This document shows, piece by piece, positions 34,796 to 45,191 of a stretch of 64,000 nucleotides of DNA. Both the position numbers and the translations under genes were made by a program. Position 1 is the stretch's first letter; each line of letters begins with the position of its first letter. The notes under the pieces are model-generated. The model had not been told where the DNA came from, ran no database searches, and saw nothing but the letters and a program-made list of their open reading frames with translations. Source of the DNA: Sporothrix humicola (taxonomy: Eukaryota; Ascomycota; Sordariomycetes; Ophiostomatales; Ophiostomataceae); assembly GCA_021396245.1 (NCBI GenBank), contig WNYE01000062.1, positions 124,001 to 188,000 of the forward strand, in the 5' to 3' direction.

Positions 34796-36300
34796 GATGT
34801 AAGCTGGGGTCGTCTTGTGGAATGTTTCGAGGAAGGTTTGGGCCGTAGCACCGGTTTGCCGTAAGATATAAGACTGTCAAGTATGACAGTCCTGGAGAAC
34901 GATCGTTGGTAAAAAAAAAAAAAAAAAAAGAACTGAAAGTCAATGGCTGGAATTATCATATCACGCCTCGACGGTAATACACCCTTTTTTCGGATCTGGC
35001 AGTACGGCGTAGAATTCTATGTTCTGTCATGAGATAGCAAGACACGGAAAATGCACAAGCTGGGTGTCTGGTCGAATATAACCCCATTTCTACAAAGGGA
35101 CGCAGCGAGCATTTTGGCCAATGTTCCACAATGACAGGGCGAGCGTGTCCAGTCGCGATGCTAGGCACTGGCAACACGGGAGGCATTCCCGTTTAGCTGT
35201 ACAGGCTGTCGTGGGACTGTATGGCCGTATGAAGAGATAAGGCATAAGGCTCTGCTTGTGTTGGGCCACAGGCACAGAAGAAATGTTGCATAGAGAGAAG
35301 GGGAGAATGCTAGAATCTTTGGCTCCAAGGCAGGGCTAATCTATGGCGCTAGAGATCCCGTGACCTCTAGCCCAACAGCTTGCTTATGAAAGGCCCGACA
35401 CGTTGCCGTTGCTTAGATAAGAAAACCGCTGGTTCTCGGCCAGAACCCCATGCCTAAAGATAAGAGAAATCCTTTTTGGCTGGCATGGGCGTTCAAATTT
35501 TCGATTTGAGATCTCCGCGGCCCCATAGATCAACTAGCGTAAACCTAATTTGCTGTTTGGAGCAAAGAAGGCTCTGTTATCAGTGACGGAACCCCGACAT
35601 CACCATCAGCATTTTCTCTTCCCCCCACGCACTCACCTATGCGTATCGCCTTTTGACCCGTTTTCCAGTTTTGTATGCGTATTGGGTGGTGTTTGCAAGA
35701 TATGTCGAATAGAAGAGACCCAATTGGTCAAGATGGTCGTGGTTCGAACGTCCGTCCCCACGTAGGCTGGTTTTACGGTGACACGAAATGCTGGCCCCTA
35801 TTTTGGCACAACAAACACTAGAAGATAACGGCGTCGTCGAGAAGCGTAAATTTTTCGAAGGGTGGGTTTCTTTCACATGGTTGTTTATTTTCCTTTAATT
35901 ACGTTGTATTTTTGATTTTTTATGTTTTTTTTTTTTTTTTTGATATTGTCGTCATTTTACAATTGCTCCTGCAGATCGTAAGATACCTGCCACCTCTGTG
36001 CGTCCTTCTTCCTTCGCGCCGTTGCAAACCCAAACAGGAAACAGGCTGGGCCATGCTTGCATACGTTTAGAAAATACGCAAAATAGAAAACAGAGGAAAT
36101 AATGGCCTGTGCCAGGACCAGCGCTTCCAGGCTCCGTCGCCTCCAGCGACACTCCGTCCACTCAGTGTCAAGTGTATCGTTAATCACTTACGCCCGCCGC
36201 AACCGATGACAATATGCAGAGAAATACATTAGAAAAAACACATCTACTAAAAACTATACAACGTAGACTCCGGTCGAGGAACAGCCCCCTCATGGTGGCT
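34796..36300. promoter_or_regulatory. nrtA upstream region with GATA (AreA) motifs
   Basis: 1.5 kb between the nrtA start and the niiA stop, without a gene. It contains GATAAG at 35236-35241, 35416-35421 and 35459-35464, a reverse-strand TGATAA at 35577-35582, and a NirA consensus site, listed separately. These are the known motifs for nitrogen metabolite regulation (AreA/Nit2 and NirA/Nit4) in ascomycetes. A T tract lies at about 35925-35941, and the 3' UTR of niiA is at the right end. Confidence 0.65.
35513..35520 (+). promoter_or_regulatory. Candidate NirA binding site (CTCCGCGG)
   Basis: Exact match to the NirA consensus CTCCGHGG, within the 10-mer ATCTCCGCGG that recurs upstream of the MET1-like gene. 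It lies among four GATA motifs upstream of nrtA. A single 8-mer match is expected by chance about once per 11 kb; the context raises its credibility. Confidence 0.6.
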
Positions 36301-39300
36301 CTACCAGCTAATTGAAGTCGTCTTGAGGGCTGGAGGTTGAATCTCTTTCGGCTTCCGGCCTTTGCGACCGACCTGGCACTTGCCCAGTTTCTGATCCAGC
36401 CGGTCGAACGGATCACAGGTCTCGTCCTTCCTGGTCTTCCACCGCGACGTGCCCAGCAACGCATCCAGCTCCTCGACAGGCGGAAGGTGCAAGTACACCC
36501 ACCCATCGCTGCGTGCCTCGGCGACAAATGTAGCGATGCTCAGGGACGCGTCGCTCGAGCACATGCCCGGTGCCTCGCCGTTCAGGTCAAAGTTGCGCTT
36601 GTGGTACGGGCACGAAACCCAGTACTTGCTCCCGGCATCACCGTCACCGCCACTCGATGCCTGCTCCCCCACAAAGCCGTCAGAGAGCACAAAGGCCCGT
36701 TTGTGTGGGCACATCTGCTGCGTCGCGTAGTACCTGCCGCGGACGCGGAACAAGGCCAGCTGCGTGTCGCCGCGCTTGATTTGCGCCGACGAACGCCCTT
36801 CGTCAAAGTGCCGTGTCTCGACGACCGGCACCCACTCGAGCCGGGACCACGCGTGGCCGCGGAAATCCTCTGCTGCGGGTTCAGTGGCCCAATCAGCAGG
36901 TCGGCTCTGGCCACGCTCGGTCACCGTCTCCACCGTCTCCACGGCCTCGTCCGTGTTGTCGAACTGGCGGAAGATGCGCTGGCGATCCGGGTCTGCGAGA
37001 ATCTCGGTCCACTCGCAAAAGTACCCGTCCACAAGCTCTTGCATCTGCTTCTCCATATCGGCACAGATGCCGAGGCGGTCTTCGATAATCACCTCTTTTA
37101 AATAGGCGATGCCGCCTGGAAGACTCTCGATCCACCGTGCTGTCCGCTGAAGCCGCTCGGCGGTCCGGATATAGAAAATGAGGTAACGGTCGAGCAGCGG
37201 GACGACCTCCTCTGGTGGCACGTCTTTGGCAAGAAGCTCGGCGTGCCGCGGCTTAGCACCGCCGTTGCCGCCAATGTAGATGTTGTAGCCCTTTTCCGTT
37301 GCAATCAAGCCAAAGCTGGAACAGGAGGCAAGATAGTATACAGGTTAGTAAACGAGGGTACCACGTTGTGCGAGGCAGATGCCATGCCTAGACAAGGACG
37401 CTCGGACTCACTCTTTACTTTGTGCCTCGGCACACTCGCGGACGCAACCGGATACCCCCCCCTTGATTTTGTGTGGTGCACGGATACTCTTATACCGCTC
37501 TTCGACGCGGATGGCCATGCCAACGCTGTCACCGACACCAAAACGGCACCACGTCGATCCGACGCAACTCTGTCCGCACCGGTTAATTACTAGGGACGAA
37601 TATAGTGGAACGGCAGGCAACATTCAACATCACATACCTTGACGGTTCGAAGCGCCTTTGCATACGCATGGCCACTCTCCAGCCCGGCGTCCACCAAGTC
37701 GCGCCAGATCGGAAGCAGGTCCTGCTTTTTCGCCCCGAACATGTCGATCCGCTGGCCACCGGTAATCTTGCAGTACAGGCCATACTTGTCGGCGACCTGG
37801 CCCATGGCGATAAGCTGCTTTGGCGTAATCTCACCGCCCGGGACGCGCGGGACGACCGAGAACGTGCCGTTGCGTTGGATGTTAGCCAGGAACCGGTCGT
37901 TGGTGTCCTGCAAATCGCGGTGCGGCCGCGACAGGACCGGCTCGTTGAAAACGCTGGCCAGAATTGACCCCACAGTCGGCTTGCAGACCTCACAGCCGAG
38001 GGACGCAGCAACGGTGCCCGCCTCGCGCATTACCGCCTCGAACGTGGTCAAGCGCTTGACCGCGACAACGTTGTAGAGGTCGACGCGTGACAGAGCAAAA
38101 TGCTGGCAAACTAGACATGGATTGTCAGCCACGGCTGGGGATATGGATATAGGCGACGCGTGCCGAAAGGGCGTGACTCACGATGATTGGAGACCTCTTG
38201 TCCGAGGTCTTTCAAGGTGCGACGAAGGATGCTCTGCACCAGCGGAAGGCATCCACCACAGCCTGTGCCGGCCTTTGTGCACTTTTTCAGTCCGTCCAGG
38301 TCGTTGCACGTCCCGGCCTTGACGGCCTCGACAATATCCCCTTTTGTGACATTGTGGCACGAGCACACCTGGGTGTCGTCGGTCCTGGAAGGCAGCGTTA
38401 GACACCGTTTGGCGCAATGGCTGTAACAAGTGATGCTTACAAGTCGGAGCCGTCGCCCTCGCCGTCCTTTTGGGCACCCAAAATGAACTGGCTCGGCGGC
38501 ACATCCAAAACAGTCTGCTTGCGGACCATTTGGGCGAGTTTTGCGTAGTCACGCGTGTCGCCAATCATCATACCTCCGACGAGATACTGGCCATCGGGAG
38601 TGAACAGGTATTTTTTGTACACCGCGCCGAATGGGTCTCTGTAAGTCAGTGCCTTGACCGCCGGCGACAGAGCAGCGCCTTCGTGGGTCGTCTTTGGCCC
38701 GTCGCGGTCGGCAAAAAAGTCGCCAAAGCTGGCGACGTCGATGCCGAGGAGCTTGAGCTTCGTGCTGAGATCGGGGCGGTCGAACCTGCGTGCCGGTCCA
38801 TAGCGACCCTCCGTCAGGTTAAAAGACAGTACATCTGCCATCTCGACGCCGGGTGCGATGATGCCAAAGGTCTGCTTCTGCCAGCAAGCACAGTCCCCCA
38901 TCGCATATATGTCTGGAACGGACGTTCGGAGACTATCGTTGTTGGTCAGCATAGATGGACACCCTCTCGACAATGCACCCATCCGCCACCCACTCACCTC
39001 TCATCGACAACAAAACCGCCCATCCTCTCGCCGGTCCTGATTCCAGCCGATTCGGCCAGTTCGTCTCTCGGTTTCACGCCGATCTAGGATGCGTGGACTT
39101 AGTAAAAATTAGTCATTCACATCTTTGCTGGGCAACGAGCATCAACGTACCGCGAAACAGACTGCACTGCACGCAACCCGGTCACCGTCCTCAAACAAAA
39201 CGCCGCGCACGTTGTTTTCGTCATCAACGTCCACCGCGGCGATCCGTTTCTGGTGCATGACATCCAGCCCGAGCGCGCGGACACCCTCCGTGACCAGACG

Positions 39301-40109
39301 GCCTGCGTCTGCGTCCAACTGCCGCGCCAGCAAATAGTCGTTGCGGTCCACGATTTTGACGGACGCGAAACACGCGAGGTCCATCATCGCCTTGGCCGCT
39401 TCTAGGCCGAGCAGACCGCCGCCGACAGTCATGCCGATCGATCCCCGGTGGTCGTTGGCGAATTGCATCATGTCTTGGAGATCGGAAATGCGCCGGTACA
39501 CAAAGATGCCATTGGCATGGGGACGAGCAGCGACTGGTGGCACCACCGCTTCGGAGCCGGTGGCCAGCACCAGAATGTCATAGGATACAACGTCGCCGGT
39601 GGACGTTGTGACGCTTTTTGTGGCCGGGTGGATCGCGGTGACGCGCGTGTTGAGATGGTAGTTGAGTGCGCCATCCCCAAAGGACGAGTACTGTCGTGTG
39701 TTAATGATATTGGTTCGACCCGACGCCCGCTACCAAAACACAACACGCAAAAACACAAACCACCTACCCATTCCCGCGGGTTCAACAGCAGCTTGTCCAC
39801 CGCGCAGTGTTCAAAAAAGGTCGAAAGGCCGACACGGTTGTACGCGAGGTGCGGCTCCTCGCCGATGACGATGACGTTGTAGTCTCGCCGTTTTGCGTCG
39901 AGCTTCATCAGCTTCTCTCTACAAGCCTGGATTAGCAGGCATGTAATTGCCTAATTGCTTTGACACTTTTGAATGGTAGGGAGGACGTACATAAACGACA
40001 TGGCAACCATGCCGAGGCCGACGACGACAATGCGTGCTCGCCGACGTCCGTCGATGGTGACGTCGCCGCCTCCATCGAGTCCCCCCGTAGCAAGGTTGTT
40101 CTCAACCAT
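36301..40109 (-). CDS. niiA: Nitrite reductase [NAD(P)H], assimilatory
   Basis: Nine exons: 40109-39991, 39918-39768, 39690-39151, 39083-38998, 38932-38441, 38384-38182, 38110-37638, 37569-37412, 37315-36301 (1078 residues; fungal NiRs are about 1100). Reduces nitrite to ammonium in the cytosol. Domains in order: FAD/NAD(P)H-binding lobe (VVVGLGMV near the start; [10 protein letters not shown] later), a BFD-like [2Fe-2S] motif (CSCHNVT with TGCGGC), the siroheme/[4Fe-4S] domain with C690, C696, C730 and C734 (CVGSTWC and GCVREC), and a C-terminal Rieske domain (MCPHKR, CPYHKR). Eight GT-AG introns of 56-96 bp. It is divergent from niaD across 1.15 kb. Its siroheme demand fits the MET1-type gene two positions away. 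Confidence 0.95.
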
Positions 40110-41260
40110 TTCTGCTGTGGTTTGCTTTTGGTGTTCTTCGCTTTCTTTCTTTCTTTCGTTGCTTTTTTTTTTTTGTCTTTGCCTTCACGGCTTTTTGCAA
40201 GTCACAAAAACAAAGTATGAGTTGGCACCGTGCAAAGGCAGCTCGGTGGATGAAACGGACAAGACTGGCCGCCGACTGAACACGACAGAACATGCAACAG
40301 ACCGGGAGCAGGAAGAATAGTGAATAGTGTCGTACGAAACCGTCAAGTCGGGCACCCAATGAATGAGCTCCTATTCCTAGTACGACAATCCGAGAGAGTT
40401 TGATACGGTTGGCTAATATTGGCAAGCCACAGGCGAAGAGCCACGACGTGGCAGGATACGTTATCTACAAGCTTGGCCCGACACAAACAGAGCCATGTTG
40501 GAGTCTGTTCATCTTCATCCGCGGAAATGCACCATACACGGCAGGAACCGACACCATCCAGGCGCCGTGGGGGCCCATGGGGACGGCCTCGCAGGTCTAG
40601 ACTTGTCTAGACTTGTGTTCCTGTTGTGTTCCCGTCCTGTCCCTGAGTTTAATCAGGGTAAGAATGGTGAAGCTTATCGGACATTTTTGTCGAAGATTGT
40701 TGGGCCAATCAGCGCACGCGCAATCCTGTTTTGGGTTTCTCCTATCTCTACATCGTTCGTCTTCTTATCAGTACTCCGTATCGCCCTACCTTATCTATGG
40801 CGACGTTTCTCCACGGAGGAGCAACGACCAATTCTCTTCTCTCACAATCTTAAACTCCTTTTTTTTCACTGTAGTTGAGCCTGGTGCCGTGAATGACTTG
40901 TAGGTTACGAAACACGCAGCTTGGTCTTCTCAAAGCGTATCCACCAAAGGCCTCTTGACGTCCGTACTACTCAATCCTGACGTAGATACTCACGGGGCAT
41001 ATTGATTACCGAGTGCCTCGTTGGCTGCTGTTTTCATGATTAAGCCCCGATATGAAACTTGCGTTTTTACATTTCTTGCATTTTTATTTTTATTTTTATG
41101 AATTATTCTTTAATAATTATTTTTATTTCTACTTTTTTTTAAAATTAATTTTTTTGGGCACCCAGCCAAATCCCCTCCATTTGTTTGCACTTTTTCGTCC
41201 TGCTCTCGAGCTTTTACAGGCGCAGAGTGACTCGTGTGCCATCAGGAATGTATTGTCATC
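40110..41260. promoter_or_regulatory. niiA-niaD bidirectional promoter
   Basis: 1151 bp between the two start codons, no gene inside. Three CTTATC motifs (GATAAG on the minus strand) lie at 40673-40678, 40764-40769 and 40790-40795, right next to a NirA consensus at 40811-40818. This matches the classical layout of the Aspergillus niiA-niaD promoter, where NirA and AreA act together. A/T-rich and T-tract DNA (about 41060-41155) lies on the niaD side. Confidence 0.75.
40811..40818 (-). promoter_or_regulatory. Candidate NirA binding site (CTCCGTGG)
   Basis: Exact match on the minus strand to CTCCGHGG, within an imperfect palindrome CTCCACGGAG, 16 bp from the nearest GATA motif and roughly central between niiA and niaD. 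Confidence 0.65.
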
Positions 41261-44200
41261 ATGGCCACCATCACAACACAGTCTTGTCTTCCTGCGACCA
41301 TGTCGCCAGTCTCAACAAAATCGTTATTTTTGCAGTCCGGGCATGAGCATCCTCTTAGCAAGGAAGACAGCCCCGTGGATGTTCCCCTTGCACCTCGTCG
41401 GCCGCCAGTGTCCGACGTCCTCGCCAAAGACAAAGATACGCCGGACAGCCATGTTGCTCGCGACCCCCGTTTGATTCGTCTGACCGGCGTGCATCCATTC
41501 AACGCCGAGTCGCCGTTGACGGCACTATACGAGGAGGGTAAACAATCAAATGACGCCTGTTTTATTTTCATTTTCACTTCTATTCTTTGTTTCGAAAACA
41601 CAACACCACAAATACTTACGAAACTGCGGGTTAGGCTTCGTGACATCCGTCGATCTCTTTTACGTACGCAACCATGGACCAGTGCCCCAGGTATTTGACG
41701 ATGAAGTCTGGTCATGGGAGCTGTGCATTGATGGGTAACCTTGGACACTGTTCTGCCTCCTTGCTTTGTCGCTTAGTCGTCCGTTACCTCGCTGACACGT
41801 CCTCAGGCTTGTCGAAAATCCGTACACAATTACGCTACGCCAGCTGGTAGATGAGTTCGCGCAGATCACCTTGCCCGTCACACTCGTATGTGCGGGTAAC
41901 CGGCGAAAGGAGCAAAACACGGTCCGCAAATCAAAGGGGTTCTCCTGGGGCCCGGCCGGGCTCTCTACCGCCCTCTTCACTGGCACGCTCATGGCAAATA
42001 TCCTGGAGAGGGCGCGGCCGCTGCGTGGGGCGAAATACGTCTGTATGCTCGGCGCCGATAAACTGGTACGGCAAAGAAGAGAATCACACATGTTCCGCGT
42101 GTCACTCAACCCCCACGGCTAACCCTTGCACAGCCGAATGGCAACTACGGAACATCGCTCAAACTCAACTGGGTGATGGACCGCAACAGAGGCATTATGC
42201 TCGCGCACGGCATGAACGGCGCACCACTACGACCCGACCATGGACGGCCTCTGCGTGCCGTTGTCCCAGGCCAGATCGGCGGCCGCAGCGTCAAGTGGCT
42301 TCGGCGTTTGACCGTGACGGCGGAGCCCAGCGACAATTGGTACCACTACTACGACAACAAAGTCCTGCCGTACGTGCGCATTCCACCCCATCATACCAAC
42401 GCAGCCAGTCTCTACCAGTCTCTAACGCAGCCGTTTGCAGGACCACAGTGACGCCAGAGCAGTCGGCGGCCGAGCCGGCGTGGTGGCGCGATGAGCGATA
42501 TGCCATTTACGATCTAAATGTCAACTCTGCCATTGCACGACCCCAGCACGACGAAGTGCTCGACCTCGCGTCCCAGACCACGGATTACACGATACGCGGC
42601 TACGCATACAGCGGTGGCGGCCGTCGCGTGACTCGTGTTGAGCTGTCTCTGGACAACGGAAAATGTGAGTTTCCAGTCACACACACCGTCAGGCACACGG
42701 CGCTAACCACAGATGTCCGCAGCATGGTGCCTGGCCGACGTCCAGTATCCCGAGGACCGCTATCGTGACGTTGACGTGGATCTCTACGGCGGCCGGCTGG
42801 ACATGTCCACACGTGAAACGTGCTTTTGCTGGTGCTTCTGGGCGTACCGTCTCCCCGTCTATGCGCTGCAAAATTCCGACAGCATTCTCGTCCGCGCCAT
42901 GGACGAAGCCATGATGTGCCAGCCGCGCGACATGTACTGGTCGGTCCTGGGCATGATGAACAACCCCTGGTTCCGCGTCGTCATCCACAAAGGCGAGGGG
43001 CAGTCGCTCCGCTTCGAGCATCCGACCTCGTTGGCGCCCGGGCCACAGGCCGGTTGGATGGAACGGGTCAAGAAAGCCGGGGGCGACCTCCTCAATGGTC
43101 GGTGGGGCGAGCGGTCGTCGTCCGATGCGGGCCAGTTGCCGACCCCGCCGCCCGAGGAGGTAAGCCTGACGAACCCGGCGATCAAGCGCGTCTTCACCAT
43201 TGACGAGTTCCGGGCGGAAAGCTCACAGGCGCGCCCCCTGTTCGTGGTGAATGGCGAGGTGTACGACGGCACATCGTACCTCAAAGACCATCCGGGAGGT
43301 GCACAGAGCATCCAGGCCGTCGCCGCATCGGATGCAACCGACGAGTTTATGGCCATTCGTAAGTGGCAGCCAGTTTTTGTTCCTTTTCTGTTCATTTTCT
43401 GTTCTTTTTGTCCGTCTTTCTGTCTCCGAGGCTAACAACGCGCGAAAATAGACAGCGAAAACGCAAAGAACATGATGCCAGGGTATCACATCGGCACGCT
43501 CGACGACCATGGTCGACAGGCACTGCGTAGCGATGGTGCCGAGGACGCTCCTCAGCCCACACGTGCTGTTTTCCTGGAACCACGGCACTGGGTCAAGGCG
43601 ATCCTTGACGAGATCAAGACACTGTCGTGGGACACCAAGACGTTTGTTTTCAGGCTCGACCACGAGGCCCAGGAGGTGGGGCTTCCCGTTGGACAGCACC
43701 TGATGCTGCGCGTAAACGACCCAGATGGCGAGGACACCATCATCCGCGCATACACACCCGTGTCCGACAACACCAAAAAGGGCTCCCTTGAGCTCCTTGT
43801 GAAGCTCTACCTTGCCACACCCACCGATCCCGGTGGTCGCATGACCACGGCGTTGAGTAAGATCCCTGTCGGCACCGCTCTGGAATTCAAGGGCCCGATC
43901 GGCAAGTTCGAATACCTTGGCCGGGGCATGGCATCCATCAGCGGCGAGCGGCGGACGGTATCCTCGTTCACGATGATTTGTGGCGGAAGTGGCATCACAC
44001 CCATTTTCCAAGTCTTCCGGGCCGTCATGCTGGATCCAGAGGACACGACGCCCTGCACGGTGTTGGATGGCAATCGCCACGAGGAGGACATCCTCTGCAG
44101 GCAAGAGCTAGAAGACTTGGCCCAACGCAAACCAAACAGCTGCAAAGTTGTGCATACCTTGACAAAGCCCCCGGCAGGCTGGATGGGCGAGTGTGGACGG

Positions 44201-44344
44201 ATATCGATGCATCTACTCCGCCGGGAAGCCATGCCGACAAACGATCCGCTAGCGTTGGTTTGTGGGCCGCCTGCGATGGAGAAATTTGTAAAGGCAGCGC
44301 TCCAGGAAATGGGCTGGAGCGAAAAAGACCTCGTCTTCTTTTAA
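41261..44344 (+). CDS. niaD: Nitrate reductase [NADPH], molybdoenzyme
   Basis: Exons 41261-41537, 41635-41734, 41807-42065, 42134-42369, 42441-42664, 42723-43358 and 43452-44344 give 874 residues, essentially the length of Aspergillus NiaD. Reduces nitrate to nitrite in the cytosol. The Mo-pterin domain has the metal-ligand cysteine C154 in VCAGNRR and the block DRNRGIMLAHGMNG. It is followed by the dimerisation domain (GYAYSGGGRRVTRVE), cytochrome b5 haem motif DHPGG, FAD motif RAYTPVS, and NADPH motifs GGSGITP and CGPPAM near the end. Six GT-AG introns of 58-97 bp. The N-terminal about 60 residues are unconserved, as in the family. The MET1-type gene follows on the same strand. Confidence 0.95.
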
Positions 44345-44716
44345 TAAGAAAAAAGGGCGTGAATCGTGGTAAAGAATACAAAGAATGCAAATCGAACCTT
44401 TGACGCACACGTCGGTCCTGGATCGTGATGAGATGAACCGTGGCGGCAAGGACGGGGCTGACTGGGCCTTGCTCGGGATTCGACAAAAACCAGTTGTTGA
44501 TTCCAGTTGTTCTGCCGGTGTAGAGTATGCTGTTCTGTGATCTTGCAGAATACGGAAAAGTACAGAAAAAAACGCATTCCTGTTCCATCATTGAATAACA
44601 AAGCAAACATCACGTGCTATGGCGACAGCCTGGAGTTGCCGTAACCCGCCGTTGCCGTGTGATGCTTTTTGCAGCACGCAGCAAGAAAACACGACAACCG
44701 CTGCTGTCCCTTGGTC

Positions 44717-44797
44717 GCAAATGGTATAATGCCATTGGCTGTGCTAGCTTATCTGCCCCCGTGAGTTTTTAGGCAAATGGTATAATGCCATTGGCTG
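44717..44797 (+). repeat. Direct repeat, 25 bp twice, 56 bp apart
   Basis: A 25-bp unit with the core ATGGTATAATGCCAT (itself an imperfect dyad) recurs exactly at 44717-44741 and 44773-44797. The following sequences (CCCGTGAGTT and GCGTCCGYG-type blocks) recur again near 44930-44955, so the region looks like two to three decayed copies of a longer unit. Confidence 0.85.
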
Positions 44798-44946
44798 CGA
44801 TGGGTTACCCACGCCCGTGAGTTAGCGTCCGTGAAGACGAACTCTTCGTGAAGAAGATAAGGCAATTATTGCCCCTTGCACCTGGGGCGCTGGGACTGGG
44901 CGATTCGGTCAACCGTAGGCTACCCGCGCCTGTCAGTTTCTAGCGT

Positions 44947-44954
44947 CCGCGGAG
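44947..44954 (-). promoter_or_regulatory. Candidate NirA binding site (CTCCGCGG) upstream of the MET1-type gene
   Basis: Exact CTCCGHGG match on the minus strand, 238 bp before the start codon, in the 10-mer ATCTCCGCGG also seen upstream of nrtA (35511-35520). Confidence 0.6.
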
Positions 44955-45191
44955 ATGGGTTGTTCGTGCAGAAAATAAGGGAGACCAGTCACTGTGGAAC
45001 CACTGTCGATAAAGATCTGCAGCCTGATTGGCTGGGCGCATGGATCGGCGAGGCGACGGAAAGAGGTACAACAACATTGGCAACGGCGGCCATCTTCGTT
45101 CTTATTGCGTACAGGACCTGAAGGAGTATCTGATGGAGTATGTTGACGAGGTTAGCAACTCGACGGACGGCGTAGAGACGTCACATACACA

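Larger units (their letters stand above)
44345..45191. promoter_or_regulatory. Upstream region of the MET1-type gene with GATA motifs
   Basis: 847 bp without a gene. It holds CTTATC at 44748-44753, GATAAG at 44856-44861, a NirA consensus at 44947-44954, and diverged direct repeats. The same motif pair that marks the nitrate genes is thus found here too. Co-regulation with nitrate assimilation is inferred. Confidence 0.6.
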
